A stretch of DNA of 64,000 nucleotides, taken from positions 1-64,000 of the forward strand of contig JBLHNB010000012.1 of NCBI GenBank assembly GCA_047621305.1. The letters run 5' to 3'. This document shows, piece after piece, positions 8,746 through 18,371 of the stretch (its first letter is position 1; each line of letters starts with the position of its first letter). The stretch is from Colwellia_A sp047621305. GTDB taxonomy: Bacteria; Pseudomonadota; Gammaproteobacteria; Enterobacterales; Alteromonadaceae. A model generated the notes under the pieces. It worked only from the letters and a program-made list of their open reading frames with translations. It had not been told where the DNA came from and did not search any database. The position numbers were made by a program, and so were the translations under genes.

Positions 8746-10107
8746 TTACAGTCTATTTAGCAATTTGTCATGGATGCCACCAAACCCACCATTACTCATC
8801 ACTACAATGGTATCGCCAGATTTTGCTGCCGCGGTAATATCAGTGATTAAGCTCGCTAGATCGTTGCCAACAGTACAAGGCTGACGACAATCACTAATAA
8901 GGTCATCAACTGACCATTGTATTTGTTCACCTTGAAAAATAAACACGTGATCAGCATCGACTAATGAACGAGCCAGCATATCTTTATGTACACCTGACTT
9001 CATTGTATTAGACCTGGGTTCAAGTACAGCGATAATACGGTTTTTATCACCTACGTTGGCGCGTACACCAGCAAGTGTTTTGGCAATTGCTGTCGGGTGA
9101 TGAGCAAAATCATCAAAAACACGGATATTATTTACTGTGCCTTTTAACTCTAAACGACGTTTGGTATTAATAAACTCAGCCAATGCCTCTATAGCAATAT
9201 GAGCGGGGACACCGGCGTGACGCGCTGCTGCAATCGCCATCAAGCCATTGTCGATATTAAAATCACCAATTAAATCCCAGTTAACCTTGCCCTGCACTTC
9301 GCCTTTAAAACTGACAATATATTCACTACCATCAGCTTGTAATTTTTCTGCATACCAACCCGCACTTTTATCTTTGTGGTCAACACTCACCTCAGTGGGC
9401 GTCCAACAACCTTGTGCGATAGTCTCGGTTATTGCTTGTTCATTTTTGGGTGAAAGGATCAAACCATTGCTCGGTACTGTGCGTATTAAATGATGAAATT
9501 GCTTTTGTATATCACTTAGGTCATCAAAGATATCGGCGTGGTCAAATTCCAAATTATTAATCACTAAAGTACGTGGTCGGTAATGAACGAACTTGGAACG
9601 TTTATCAAAAAAGGCAGTATCGTATTCATCGGCTTCAATGACAAAAAACGGGGCATCACCTAACCGCGCTGAACAATCAAAATTTTGTGGTACACCACCA
9701 ATAAGAAAGCCCGGTTTCATATCCGCGTATTCTAAAATCCAAGTCAGCATGGAACTTGTCGTTGTTTTACCATGCGTACCTGACACAGCTAATACCCAAC
9801 GGTCTTTAAGTACATTTTCCAGTAACCATTGCGGTCCCGAAACATAAGCAATATTACGGTTTAAAACATACTCCACCATGGGATTACCACGCGACATTGC
9901 ATTACCAATGATCACTAAATCAGGTTCATCGTTTAAGTGCTCGGTGATATATCCTTGCTTTAATTCAATGCCAAGAGCTTCAAGTTGAGTACTCATTGGC
10001 GGGTAAACATTCGCATCACAACCAGAAACACGGTGACCGAGTTGTTTAGCAATAGCGGCAATACCGCCCATAAATGTGCCACAAATACCTAAAATATGGA
10101 TATGCAT
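8746..10107 (-). CDS. mpl: UDP-MurNAc:L-Ala-gamma-D-Glu-meso-DAP ligase Mpl
   Basis: A 453-residue Mur-ligase-family enzyme that reattaches recycled murein tripeptide to UDP-N-acetylmuramic acid in the cytoplasm, using ATP. The N-terminus MHIHILGICGTFMGGIA is the Rossmann motif typical of Mpl. The ATP loop GTHGKTTTSSM lies near residue 110, followed by the central-domain motifs FVIEADEYDTAFFDKRSKF and NNLEFDHADIF. The C-terminal DFAHHPTAI and LEPRSNTM segments are Mur-ligase signatures. The length matches E. coli Mpl. It is divergent from the MOSC fusion gene upstream. Confidence 0.96.
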   Translation of the reverse strand: MHIHILGICGTFMGGIAAIAKQLGHRVSGCDANVYPPMSTQLEALGIELKQGYITEHLNDEPDLVIIGNAMSRGNPMVEYVLNRNIAYVSGPQWLLENVLKDRWVLAVSGTHGKTTTSSMLTWILEYADMKPGFLIGGVPQNFDCSARLGDAPFFVIEADEYDTAFFDKRSKFVHYRPRTLVINNLEFDHADIFDDLSDIQKQFHHLIRTVPSNGLILSPKNEQAITETIAQGCWTPTEVSVDHKDKSAGWYAEKLQADGSEYIVSFKGEVQGKVNWDLIGDFNIDNGLMAIAAARHAGVPAHIAIEALAEFINTKRRLELKGTVNNIRVFDDFAHHPTAIAKTLAGVRANVGDKNRIIAVLEPRSNTMKSGVHKDMLARSLVDADHVFIFQGEQIQWSVDDLISDCRQPCTVGNDLASLITDITAAAKSGDTIVVMSNGGFGGIHDKLLNRL

Positions 10108-10289
10108 AAAAACCTTAATATTATTTTTCGATTGACCTATAGCCGTTATTATTTAAAGTTCATCTTAAAAAAGATGCTGCTATACAATGCTTGCGAGCAA
10201 TATACCTTAGAATGTGTAAAATACATATTGCAAAATCACAGGTTATTGACCAAAATATTTTTGGAAGTTGCTTATTTCTTGGGGAAAAA

Positions 10290-12218
10290 ATGACCACTAG
10301 TACTGTCACCAATATTTCTATATATCCAATAAAGTCCACAGCGGGTATTCATTTATCAACTAGCTGGGTTGATGCATTAGGCTTAAGTTTTGATCGACGC
10401 TTTGTTGTCAGCGATAATCAGGGACAATTTTTTACAGCACGAACCGAGCCTACGCTCTGTTTAATTCAAGCGAATATTACAGCAACAGGCTTAGTATTAA
10501 CGGCCCCAAATATGCCGCAGCTTATTATCAATTACGATACTTTTTCAAAAGCATATCAACCGATAACTGTTTGGAACGATACCATTGACGGTCAACAGTG
10601 TGCCAAAGAACATAATCGTTGGTTTAGCCAATATTTAAATAAATCGTGTCAATTATTATATTTTGGCGAAAAATCACAACGTTTGGTTAAAGAGAGTAAT
10701 AACAGTGTTTCTTTTGCCGATGGTTATCCATTGTTACTTATTTCACAAGCTTCATTAACTGACTTAAACCAACGCAGTTCAACAAATGATGTGCTTGAGA
10801 TGTCAAGATTTAGACCAAATATTGTTGTTGGTCACTGCTTACCTTTTGCCGAAGACTCGTGGCAGCATATTCGTATTGGTGAAGTAGAATTTGAATTAAG
10901 CAAACCTTGTTCTCGATGTGTTTTTACAACGTTAAATCCATTAACCGGTGAAAAACATCCTCAACAAGAGCCACTTAAAACATTAAAAACCTATCGCCAA
11001 ATCGCCAGTGGTGATGTCATGTTTGGCCAAAACCTGATCCCTTTAAATCAAGGAAAAATCAAACAAGGTGATACCGTTGAAGTACTTAAAACGAAAACGC
11101 CACCTGTTTTTTTTGCTGTAAAGCAACTTAACAAATCATCGACCTTAATAAATAAATCATTAGCGTTAATTAACCGCTCAACAGCAGAGAATTTGACCTT
11201 GATTTGTGAAAAAATCATTGATGAAACGCATGACGTAAAAACCTTTATCTTTAAAAATACCCGCGATGAAATCATCACGTATAAAGCTGGGCAACATCTG
11301 CCTTTAGCATTAACAATTGATGATGAAACGGTAAATCGCTGTTACACCTTATCGTCAAGCCCTACTCGACCACATACACTTGCTATTACCGTTAAAAAAA
11401 TTGTGAATGGCTATATTCAGGGTACGGCATCAAGTTTTTTTCATGATGTTTTTTTAGTTGGCGATACACTGAAGTGTAAACAGCCGAGTGGAAATTTTCA
11501 TTTAGAAGATAAAGAAAATAGCAAGGTGTTATTACTCTCTGCTGGCAGTGGCATTACCCCTATGTTAGCAATGCTCAAAGTAATGACAGATCAAGCCATT
11601 GCCAATGATGTGGTGTTTTTTCACAGCGCCCATAGCGAAAAAGATTTAATTGCAGAGCATGACGTAGCAGCGCTTGCTAAGCAACATGGTCATTGTAAAA
11701 TTCATTATACGTTAACACGATCATCAAAAGCTGATAGTCAGTATTATCAAGGCCGAATAAGTAAGCAAATACTCACCAACATAACAGATTTAACGCAACG
11801 CCAAGTCTATGTTTGTGGCCCTAAGCCCTTTAGAGAACTTGCCAAATCACTATTGCTTACTTTAGGGCTTGATGAAAATCACTATCATGAAGAAAGCTAC
11901 GGTTTACGATTACAGGAAGAAATAACGCCTGAGAAAGTAGTAGAGGTAACTAAAAAAATCAACATTTCATTTAATTCTTGGAATAAAAATCATCAAGGTA
12001 ATAACAAAGACACGTTATTGGAACAAGCCGAAGAGAGTGGCATTATGTTACCTTATTCGTGTCGCGGTGGTATGTGTGGCTGCTGTAAAGTAAAACTGGA
12101 GCAAGGCAATGTAGAACAACTTGCTGATGATGGTTTAACCGATAATGAAAAAACACAGGGGTATATTTTAGCTTGCAGCTGTATCCCAAAAACAGACCTT
12201 ATTATTACGGCTGGTTAA
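10290..12218 (+). CDS. MOSC-domain protein fused to FNR-type reductase and 2Fe-2S ferredoxin
   Basis: A 642-residue predicted redox enzyme. An upstream in-frame ATG exists at 10191, but ATG 10290 has a GGGG Shine-Dalgarno five bases away and begins exactly at the MOSC N-terminal barrel (TNISIYPIKSTAGI), so I prefer it. Residues about 5-270 are MOSC-N plus MOSC, including the conserved CSRC pair in SKPCSRCVFTTLNP, the probable molybdenum-cofactor ligand region. Residues about 300-530 are FAD- and NAD-binding domains (RCYTLSSSP, LLSAGSGITPMLAML, VYVCGPKPF). The C-terminus is a plant-type ferredoxin with Cys spacing C-x4-C-x2-C (CRGGMCGCC) and a distal Cys. E. coli YcbX has MOSC plus ferredoxin only, so this form carries its own reductase. 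It probably reduces N-hydroxylated compounds. Confidence 0.88.
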   Translation: MTTSTVTNISIYPIKSTAGIHLSTSWVDALGLSFDRRFVVSDNQGQFFTARTEPTLCLIQANITATGLVLTAPNMPQLIINYDTFSKAYQPITVWNDTIDGQQCAKEHNRWFSQYLNKSCQLLYFGEKSQRLVKESNNSVSFADGYPLLLISQASLTDLNQRSSTNDVLEMSRFRPNIVVGHCLPFAEDSWQHIRIGEVEFELSKPCSRCVFTTLNPLTGEKHPQQEPLKTLKTYRQIASGDVMFGQNLIPLNQGKIKQGDTVEVLKTKTPPVFFAVKQLNKSSTLINKSLALINRSTAENLTLICEKIIDETHDVKTFIFKNTRDEIITYKAGQHLPLALTIDDETVNRCYTLSSSPTRPHTLAITVKKIVNGYIQGTASSFFHDVFLVGDTLKCKQPSGNFHLEDKENSKVLLLSAGSGITPMLAMLKVMTDQAIANDVVFFHSAHSEKDLIAEHDVAALAKQHGHCKIHYTLTRSSKADSQYYQGRISKQILTNITDLTQRQVYVCGPKPFRELAKSLLLTLGLDENHYHEESYGLRLQEEITPEKVVEVTKKINISFNSWNKNHQGNNKDTLLEQAEESGIMLPYSCRGGMCGCCKVKLEQGNVEQLADDGLTDNEKTQGYILACSCIPKTDLIITAG

Positions 12219-12260
12219 TTCTCAGCAGCAAATAAGTATTATCAAACGATAGGAAATACG

Positions 12261-13013
12261 ATGAAGTTAAACTGTGATTTAGGTGAGAGCTTTGGTTCTT
12301 GGCATAAAGGTAATGATAGCCAAATAATGCCATTAATTGATCTTGCTAATATTGCCTGTGGCTTTCATGCGTCAGACCCTTTGACCATGCACACTACAGT
12401 AAAGCTTGCCGTTGAGCACAATGTCACGATTGGCGCTCATCCCAGCTATCCTGATCTTATTGGCTTTGGTAGACGCTCTATGGCATATTCAGCTCAAGAA
12501 TTAACGGCAATATTTCATTATCAAATAGGGGCACTACAGGCTATTTGTAGCTGCCAAGATACTAGGGTAAGTTATGTTAAGCCGCATGGCGCTTTATATA
12601 ACGACATGATGGTAAACCAAGCATTATTTATAACCTTGTGTACAGCGATGGTACAACTCGATACAAACTTACCTTTAATGGTTCAAGCGTTACCGGATAC
12701 TTCTTTTTTTAGGGAAACCGCCGATAAGTTTGGCATCACACTTTGGTTTGAAGCCTTTGCTGATAGAAGATATGACGATAAGGGTTTATTAGTTTCTCGC
12801 GAACACATCAATGCAGTTATTCATAACGAAGAACAAGTTATCGCTCAATGTAAACATCTACTTCAACATGGTGAACTTATCAGCATCAATGGTAAATTAC
12901 TTAACATTCATGTTGATAGCCTCTGTGTTCATGGTGATAACCCTGCGGCAATAGCCTTAGTGACGAGCTTAAATAGAATGCTTAGAGATCATGTGATGAA
13001 AGCAAGTGAATAA
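12261..13013 (+). CDS. pxpA: 5-oxoprolinase subunit PxpA
   Basis: A 250-residue LamB/YcsF-family protein, the subunit of the ATP-dependent 5-oxoprolinase PxpABC that hydrolyses 5-oxo-L-proline to glutamate. The family N-terminus NCDLGESFG and the ANIACGFHASDP motif are present, followed by GAHPSYPD, VKPHGALYN and the C-terminal CVHGDNP motif. The length is usual. It starts 42 bases after the MOSC fusion and overlaps the pxpB frame, so the genes are very likely cotranscribed. A GG.AA-type ribosome-binding site (ataggaaatacg) precedes the ATG. Confidence 0.95.
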   Translation: MKLNCDLGESFGSWHKGNDSQIMPLIDLANIACGFHASDPLTMHTTVKLAVEHNVTIGAHPSYPDLIGFGRRSMAYSAQELTAIFHYQIGALQAICSCQDTRVSYVKPHGALYNDMMVNQALFITLCTAMVQLDTNLPLMVQALPDTSFFRETADKFGITLWFEAFADRRYDDKGLLVSREHINAVIHNEEQVIAQCKHLLQHGELISINGKLLNIHVDSLCVHGDNPAAIALVTSLNRMLRDHVMKASE

Positions 13014-13758
13014 TATGGGTGAAACAAAAAAAATTACGTTATCTTATCTTTGTGAAAACGCAGTGTTAGTTGAATGGCCTGAAACCATATGCCCCCAACA
13101 GCATCAACAAATCATGTATTTTCAACAACAAGTAGCAACAACCTTAACTGATCTGATCATCGATTCTGTCGCCAGTTACACAAGTTTAATCCTCTATTAT
13201 CACTTTGATAAAATCAATAATGCTCAACTAGATAAATTACTGAAAGCGTTTATAAAAGATCTACCTAGCATCTCCTCGACTCAACAGTCGAAAATAATAG
13301 AAATTCCCGTTTATTATGGACATGATAGTGGCTGGGATCTTGAATTTGTCGCAGAGCAAACCTCATTAAGTATTGAGCAAATAATCCAATATCATAGCCA
13401 AACTACCTACCACGCTTATGCCTTAGGGTTTACACCTGGATTTTGTTATTTAGCTTCGCTGCCTAAAAAATTACAGCTACCGCGTCGTAGTTCGCCCAGA
13501 CTTTCCATACCACAAGGAGCCGTTGCGATTGCTGAACAACAAACCGCTGTTTATCCAATATCGAGTCCGGCGGGTTGGCATGTTATTGGTCAAACCCCGA
13601 TGCCGATGTTTAGCGTTAAAGAGTGTAACGATACAACAACCTTTTTACCGACAATTAATGTCGGCCAGCAAGTACGGTTCAAAGCTATTTCTCAACAACA
13701 CTTTCTCGACTTGGGCGGTATTGTCAATGGTGAAAGTACAAAAGAACGCACAACATGA
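13006..13758 (+). CDS. pxpB: 5-oxoprolinase subunit PxpB
   Basis: A 250-residue protein of the KipI/PxpB (allophanate hydrolase subunit 1) family that works with PxpA and PxpC in 5-oxoproline hydrolysis. The signature YALGFTPGFCYLASLP lies near residue 145 and is followed by LPRRSSPRLSIPQGAVAIA and SPAGWHVIGQTP, all standard for the family. The GTG at 13006 overlaps the end of pxpA by eight bases; an ATG at 13015, one base after the pxpA stop, is an equally possible start. The tight overlap indicates translational coupling. Confidence 0.94.
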   Translation: MNNMGETKKITLSYLCENAVLVEWPETICPQQHQQIMYFQQQVATTLTDLIIDSVASYTSLILYYHFDKINNAQLDKLLKAFIKDLPSISSTQQSKIIEIPVYYGHDSGWDLEFVAEQTSLSIEQIIQYHSQTTYHAYALGFTPGFCYLASLPKKLQLPRRSSPRLSIPQGAVAIAEQQTAVYPISSPAGWHVIGQTPMPMFSVKECNDTTTFLPTINVGQQVRFKAISQQHFLDLGGIVNGESTKERTT

Positions 13759-14693
13759 ATTTTTTAAGCGTATTAAAACTAAAGGGTCAATGCAGTATTC
13801 AAGACTTAGGTCGTTTACATGCTCAGCATCTTGGTTTTAGCGCCAGCGGTGCCGCTGATGAATATGCATTTTTGTCGGCAAATCAAATGTTAGGTAATCA
13901 GCTAAATAGTGCCGCCTTAGAAGTCATCTTTGGGCAAATCACCTTGCGTACTCAAACTCATTGCACTATCGCTATTACCGGTGCCAACTGCGTAGCAACA
14001 ATAAATGAAAAAGCAATATCACACTGGCAAGTTCACCAATTACAAGCAGGTGATACATTATCTTTATCAATGCCTAAACGTGGCTTAATTACTTATATTG
14101 CTGTTGCCGGCGGCATTAAAAGTAAATTATGGCTTGATAGTCGTAGTCAAACATTAAACGAACAGGTCTTGGGATTTAATGAAGAAAAAATTACGCTTGA
14201 TAGTAAAATCACCTGTAATGAAAAATACCAACCAATAACCCCTACGAAAAATATTAAGCAACAGTCTCCTGATAATTTTTATAAACATAACGTACTAACA
14301 TTGCGCTTTATTCCCCAAAAATTATGGCTGGATTTAGATAACGCACAACAACAAAAAGTACTTGAGCAACAGTATACTATTTCATCGAAAAGTAATCGTA
14401 TGGGCTACCGACTATCTCAATTACCACCATCAACTTTAGCTCACATAGCTAATCGCAAGACACTTTCCAAGCCCGTAACCTACGGCACGATTCAACTACC
14501 TGAAAGTGGTGAACCGATAATACTGATGAAAGAGCGACAAACTATTGGTGGCTATCCTGTACTAGGGAATGTAATACAAACAGATTTGTTTCGCTTGAGT
14601 CAACTAAAATCTGGCGAAAAAGTGATATTGCAACCAACGACATTAATACATGCGCAGCAACAACTTAATGCTTTGTATCAGCGCTTTATTTAA
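13755..14693 (+). CDS. pxpC: 5-oxoprolinase subunit PxpC
   Basis: A 312-residue protein of the KipA/PxpC (biotin-dependent carboxyltransferase, AHS2) family and third subunit of 5-oxoprolinase. The N-terminal QDLGRLHAQHLGFSASGAAD and LEVIFGQ motifs, ITGANC, and the C-terminal SNRMGYRL and KERQTIGGYPVLGNV segments are diagnostic. It overlaps pxpB by the four-base ATGA stop/start, so pxpABC form one translationally coupled unit. No strong terminator is visible before the chemoreceptor gene, which follows after 108 bases. Confidence 0.94.
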   Translation: MNFLSVLKLKGQCSIQDLGRLHAQHLGFSASGAADEYAFLSANQMLGNQLNSAALEVIFGQITLRTQTHCTIAITGANCVATINEKAISHWQVHQLQAGDTLSLSMPKRGLITYIAVAGGIKSKLWLDSRSQTLNEQVLGFNEEKITLDSKITCNEKYQPITPTKNIKQQSPDNFYKHNVLTLRFIPQKLWLDLDNAQQQKVLEQQYTISSKSNRMGYRLSQLPPSTLAHIANRKTLSKPVTYGTIQLPESGEPIILMKERQTIGGYPVLGNVIQTDLFRLSQLKSGEKVILQPTTLIHAQQQLNALYQRFI

Positions 14694-14801
14694 CAATTTT
14701 ATCAATACTAATAAGTTGAAAAATTGTCATTAGCCATTTTTTTGTTCACATGATAGAGTTTTGTCATAATAATAAATGACATACCTTTTTGGACATAAAT
14801 A

Positions 14802-16802
14802 ATGGATTTTTTTAGTCGTTCGATAATGCGCCAGCTCGTCGTTGGTATTTCAGCAGCCGTTGGGCTGTTACTCATCATCACCTCTTATTTTATTCTTTCA
14901 GATATTAGTGATAAAACAAGAACGCAACTTACCACTTCTATTGAAAATATCGTAAAATTCCAATCTGCCGAAGTACGTGGGTTTTTTGAAGCTAAAGGTC
15001 AAATTAATCACAGTGTTTTTGCTAGTCCGCAAGTTGTTGATTGGTTCACCCATTATGATCAACGACTCTCTGATATTGACGACAATAAAAGCTATCAAGA
15101 CGTGACTAAATACTTCCACTTTTTTTCTGAAAAAGATCCAGCAATTAAAAGTGTGTTTTTTGGCAGTGAAAATACTCATGAATATTTTGACTTAAATGGC
15201 CGCTACACTGATGCAAAATATTTCACCAATCAGCGCCCATGGTGGGCAACAGGTATTGAAAAAGGCGGTATGTATGTTACTGATCCAGCAGTAGATAATA
15301 ATGATGGCACGATATCAGCAACCATCACAGGTCCTTACTATTTAGCTGATGGTCGGTTACTGGGTATTGGTGGCATTGATATATTAATTACAACCATAGG
15401 CAAAGACTTACTCGCCCGCATTAAATATAAAGGTGAAGGGGAAGCTTTTTTAATGACAGATACTGGAAAGTTGGTTTTTTTTCCTGGCTTTAATGATAAA
15501 TTTTTACCCGGCAACTTAATGAAAGAGATCGATAGTAAGTTTGCTCACGCCACTGGTTTTACTGAATTACAACGGCAACTTAGTAATAATCCATCAGGAA
15601 TGAGTAGTGTACTCTGGAATGATCAAGAATACTTGGTTGCCTTTAATGAGGTAAGTAGTGATTACCCTAAAATGAATTGGAAGCTAGGTTTTATGGTACC
15701 AAAAAAGCTTATTTCTGATCCGGTAACTCAAGCTATTTGGTCGTCAAGTTTTGCCGTACTGGTCATTATTGCTCTTGTTGCTATCCTTGTGTGGCTGATG
15801 ATCTTACCGTTAATTAAACGTATTAAACGCTTGCAACTGGCAATGCACGATATTGCCGATGGCGACGGTGATTTAACGCAACGTATTGAACCCATTAAGC
15901 ATGACGAAATCGGTATGCTCGTAGATGAATTTAATGTTTTTGTTGATAAAATTCAAAATTTAGTAAAAGAAACGGTTGCGATCACTAAAGATGTTGGCTA
16001 TTCCTCAACTACAGCAACAGACATTAGCCAACAAACAAGCAGTATTATTGAAAAACAAAAAAATGAAATTGATATGGTAGCAACTTCTGCTAATGAGTTA
16101 GCCCAAACCAGTGGCGTAATATCGAGTAATGCTAACCGCTCCAAAGAACTCGCAACCAAAGCTGAACATAAAGTAGCAGAAGGTGCTGCCGTTGTTAATA
16201 AAGCAACGCAAGGTATCCATCATTTATCTGATAATGTAACTTCTGCTACAACTGTTGTGGGTGAGTTGCGTGAAGGCACTCAAAGCATTGGTGAAGTACT
16301 CAGCGTGATAAAAGGCATTGCAGATCAAACTAATTTACTTGCACTAAATGCTGCCATTGAAGCCGCTCGAGCGGGTGAGCAAGGTCGCGGTTTTGCCGTC
16401 GTGGCTGATGAAGTACGTACGTTAGCTTCTCGTACTCAAGAGTCAACTAAAAGCATTGAGACGATTATTGACAAGTTACAAAGTAGCGCTATAAATGCAG
16501 TTAGTGTGATGGAGAGTAGTCGTAATGATGCCCAATCAAGTGTTGAATTAACACAGCAAGTACAAACGGTACTTTCAGATCTTACCGCTGTTATTGCTGA
16601 TATTCAAAGCCAAACACAAGAAATAGCCGAAGCGGTTAATGGACAGGCTATGGTCGCAGAAGAAGTATCTAAAAACATTGAAAATGTCAGAGTTCTTACT
16701 GACGATACCGTCATTGGCGCATCAGAAATGCAACATAGCTTAAGTGATTTACAAAAAAACGCTCAAATACTAACAAAAGTCATTAATCAATTTAAGGTGT
16801 AA
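14802..16802 (+). CDS. Methyl-accepting chemotaxis protein, amino-acid-type dCache sensor
   Basis: A 666-residue chemoreceptor. The first membrane helix is at about 11-32 and the second at about 314-336, enclosing a periplasmic dCache_1 sensor; a HAMP domain follows at about 335-388 and the cytoplasmic signalling coiled coil runs to the end. The conserved hairpin tip (IADQTNLLALNAAIEAARAG, then EQGRGFAVVADEVR) binds CheA/CheW. In the sensor, Tyr140, Arg145, Trp147, Trp148, Asp165 and Asp193 follow the spacing of the dCache_1AA amino-acid-binding motif known from PctA, with Trp instead of Tyr at the fourth position. It follows pxpABC, so an amino acid or 5-oxoproline-related attractant is plausible. 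No C-terminal pentapeptide for CheR is present. Confidence 0.92.
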   Translation: MDFFSRSIMRQLVVGISAAVGLLLIITSYFILSDISDKTRTQLTTSIENIVKFQSAEVRGFFEAKGQINHSVFASPQVVDWFTHYDQRLSDIDDNKSYQDVTKYFHFFSEKDPAIKSVFFGSENTHEYFDLNGRYTDAKYFTNQRPWWATGIEKGGMYVTDPAVDNNDGTISATITGPYYLADGRLLGIGGIDILITTIGKDLLARIKYKGEGEAFLMTDTGKLVFFPGFNDKFLPGNLMKEIDSKFAHATGFTELQRQLSNNPSGMSSVLWNDQEYLVAFNEVSSDYPKMNWKLGFMVPKKLISDPVTQAIWSSSFAVLVIIALVAILVWLMILPLIKRIKRLQLAMHDIADGDGDLTQRIEPIKHDEIGMLVDEFNVFVDKIQNLVKETVAITKDVGYSSTTATDISQQTSSIIEKQKNEIDMVATSANELAQTSGVISSNANRSKELATKAEHKVAEGAAVVNKATQGIHHLSDNVTSATTVVGELREGTQSIGEVLSVIKGIADQTNLLALNAAIEAARAGEQGRGFAVVADEVRTLASRTQESTKSIETIIDKLQSSAINAVSVMESSRNDAQSSVELTQQVQTVLSDLTAVIADIQSQTQEIAEAVNGQAMVAEEVSKNIENVRVLTDDTVIGASEMQHSLSDLQKNAQILTKVINQFKV

Positions 16803-16819
16803 TCACCCTTTCGTAAATC

Positions 16820-16852
16820 AAATCAAGCTTTACGTAAAGGTAAGCTTGATTT
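16820..16852 (+). terminator. Strong hairpin after the chemoreceptor gene
   Basis: An 11-bp stem (AAATCAAGCTT with its complement) around an 11-base loop begins 18 bases after the chemoreceptor stop codon. The T tract after it is poor, so it may be a weak terminator or a 3' stabilising structure rather than a full Rho-independent terminator. Confidence 0.5.
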
Positions 16853-17009
16853 GAATCAACAAACACACGGCTAAACACCACTTAAAATAACTAATTGATA
16901 CAAATCAATTATTCTTCATAACCTCAATGTCAAAATAGTCTCATTCGCTGATAAGTACTAAAAAAAATAGAAGTACCTAGCCTATTACATGAAACATTAG
17001 GATATTACT

Positions 17010-18209
17010 ATGAAAATTAACGTCACTAAATTCTCTCTCTCTTTACTCGCCGCTGCTATCATTTCAACACCTTTGGCATTTGCAGATGAATCCTCTGTAA
17101 ATTCTGATATAACGAAAGCTTTAGCAGACAGTAAAGTTAACATAAATTTACGCGCACGCTATGAAGCAGTAGATCAAAATGGCATTAATAATGATGCTAA
17201 CGCCCTGACTTTAAAAAGTCGTTTAACATTAAAAACAGGCACTTACAAAGGCTTATCGTTGGCTTTAGAAGTTGACGATATTACTGAAATTATTGATGAT
17301 TATAACAGCACAGCTAATGGTAAAACCAACTACCCTGTTGTTGCCGATCCTGCAGGAACAGATATTAACCAAGCTTATTTACAATATAAAACAGAAAGCT
17401 TAACAGCGACGGCTGGTCGTCAACGTATTCTTCATAATAATCAACGTTTTGTTGGTGGTGTTGGCTGGCGTCAAAATGAACAAACCTACGACGGTTATCG
17501 AGTACAGTTTACAACAACAGATAAATTTAGTCTTGACTATAGCTACATTCATAATGTTAACCGTATCTTCGGCCCAGATGGCCAAAAAGCAGATTTATCC
17601 GGCAATTTACACCTTGCTAACGCGGCTTTTAAAGTAAATAAAAACCACACCTTATCTGCATTCGCCTACTTGTTAGATTTTGACACAGCCGCCGCTTCAA
17701 ACGATACCTATGGTGTTTTATACCAAGGGGATTTTGGTGCTGTAACGGTTAATTTAAGTGCGGCATCACAAAGTGATACAGGAGATAACCCTAACGATTT
17801 TACTGCTAACTATTATAATGCTGAAATTGGCACAAAATTAGGGCAGATCATCGTGCTTGGCGGTTTAGAGGTATTAGGCAGTGATAACGGTAATGTTGCT
17901 TTTGGCACACCACTGGCTACTTTACATAAATTCCAAGGTTTTGCTGATAAGTTTTTAGGTACACCAAGTCATGGTGTTGAAGATGTTTATATTACCGCAA
18001 AAACAACATTAAATGGTATTAAACTAACAGCAACTTACCATAATTTATCTTCAAATGAAGGCAGTATTGATTATGGTACTGAGGTTGACTTAGTTGCCGC
18101 TTATAAACTAAATAGCTATGATTTCTTAGTGAAGTTTGCTAGTTATAACGCGGACGAATTAGGCACAGATACTAATAAATTGTGGTTACAAGTTGCCACT
18201 AAGTTTTAG
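17010..18209 (+). CDS. Outer-membrane beta-barrel (porin-like) protein
   Basis: A 399-residue protein with a signal peptide (KFSLSLLAAAIISTPLAFA, cleavage near residue 25). The mature part is made of alternating short amphipathic beta strands (for example KVNINLRARYEAVD, LSLALEVDD, DFLVKFASYN) and ends in a C-terminal Phe, the signal for BAM-dependent insertion. It resembles Opr/alginate-export-type single-chain channels of marine bacteria, but I cannot name a substrate. The start has an AGGA ribosome-binding site. It has its own terminator and a 207-base upstream gap, so it is probably monocistronic. Confidence 0.82.
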   Translation: MKINVTKFSLSLLAAAIISTPLAFADESSVNSDITKALADSKVNINLRARYEAVDQNGINNDANALTLKSRLTLKTGTYKGLSLALEVDDITEIIDDYNSTANGKTNYPVVADPAGTDINQAYLQYKTESLTATAGRQRILHNNQRFVGGVGWRQNEQTYDGYRVQFTTTDKFSLDYSYIHNVNRIFGPDGQKADLSGNLHLANAAFKVNKNHTLSAFAYLLDFDTAAASNDTYGVLYQGDFGAVTVNLSAASQSDTGDNPNDFTANYYNAEIGTKLGQIIVLGGLEVLGSDNGNVAFGTPLATLHKFQGFADKFLGTPSHGVEDVYITAKTTLNGIKLTATYHNLSSNEGSIDYGTEVDLVAAYKLNSYDFLVKFASYNADELGTDTNKLWLQVATKF

Positions 18210-18231
18210 AACGCCTCAATTACAACTATTC

Positions 18232-18258
18232 AGGCTGAGCTAATGGTTCAGCCTTTTT
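18232..18258 (+). terminator. Rho-independent terminator after the porin-like gene
   Basis: AGGCTGA pairs with TCAGCCT around a 9-base loop and is followed by six T residues, 22 bases after the stop codon of the beta-barrel gene. Confidence 0.88.
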
Positions 18259-18371
18259 TAAGGAAAGATTAGAAGTATTTGTCGAAAAATTTTGAACTCT
18301 GTAAGTTTTTTGATGAATATTTGTTTATGAGCGATTAGAATAGCCTCGTTTTTCTCGCTAGGTATATTCTT

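Noticed and set aside
10191..10289. Longer N-terminus for the MOSC fusion
   Set aside because: The extra 33 residues do not look like a MOSC protein or signal peptide, and the internal ATG has a better ribosome-binding site.
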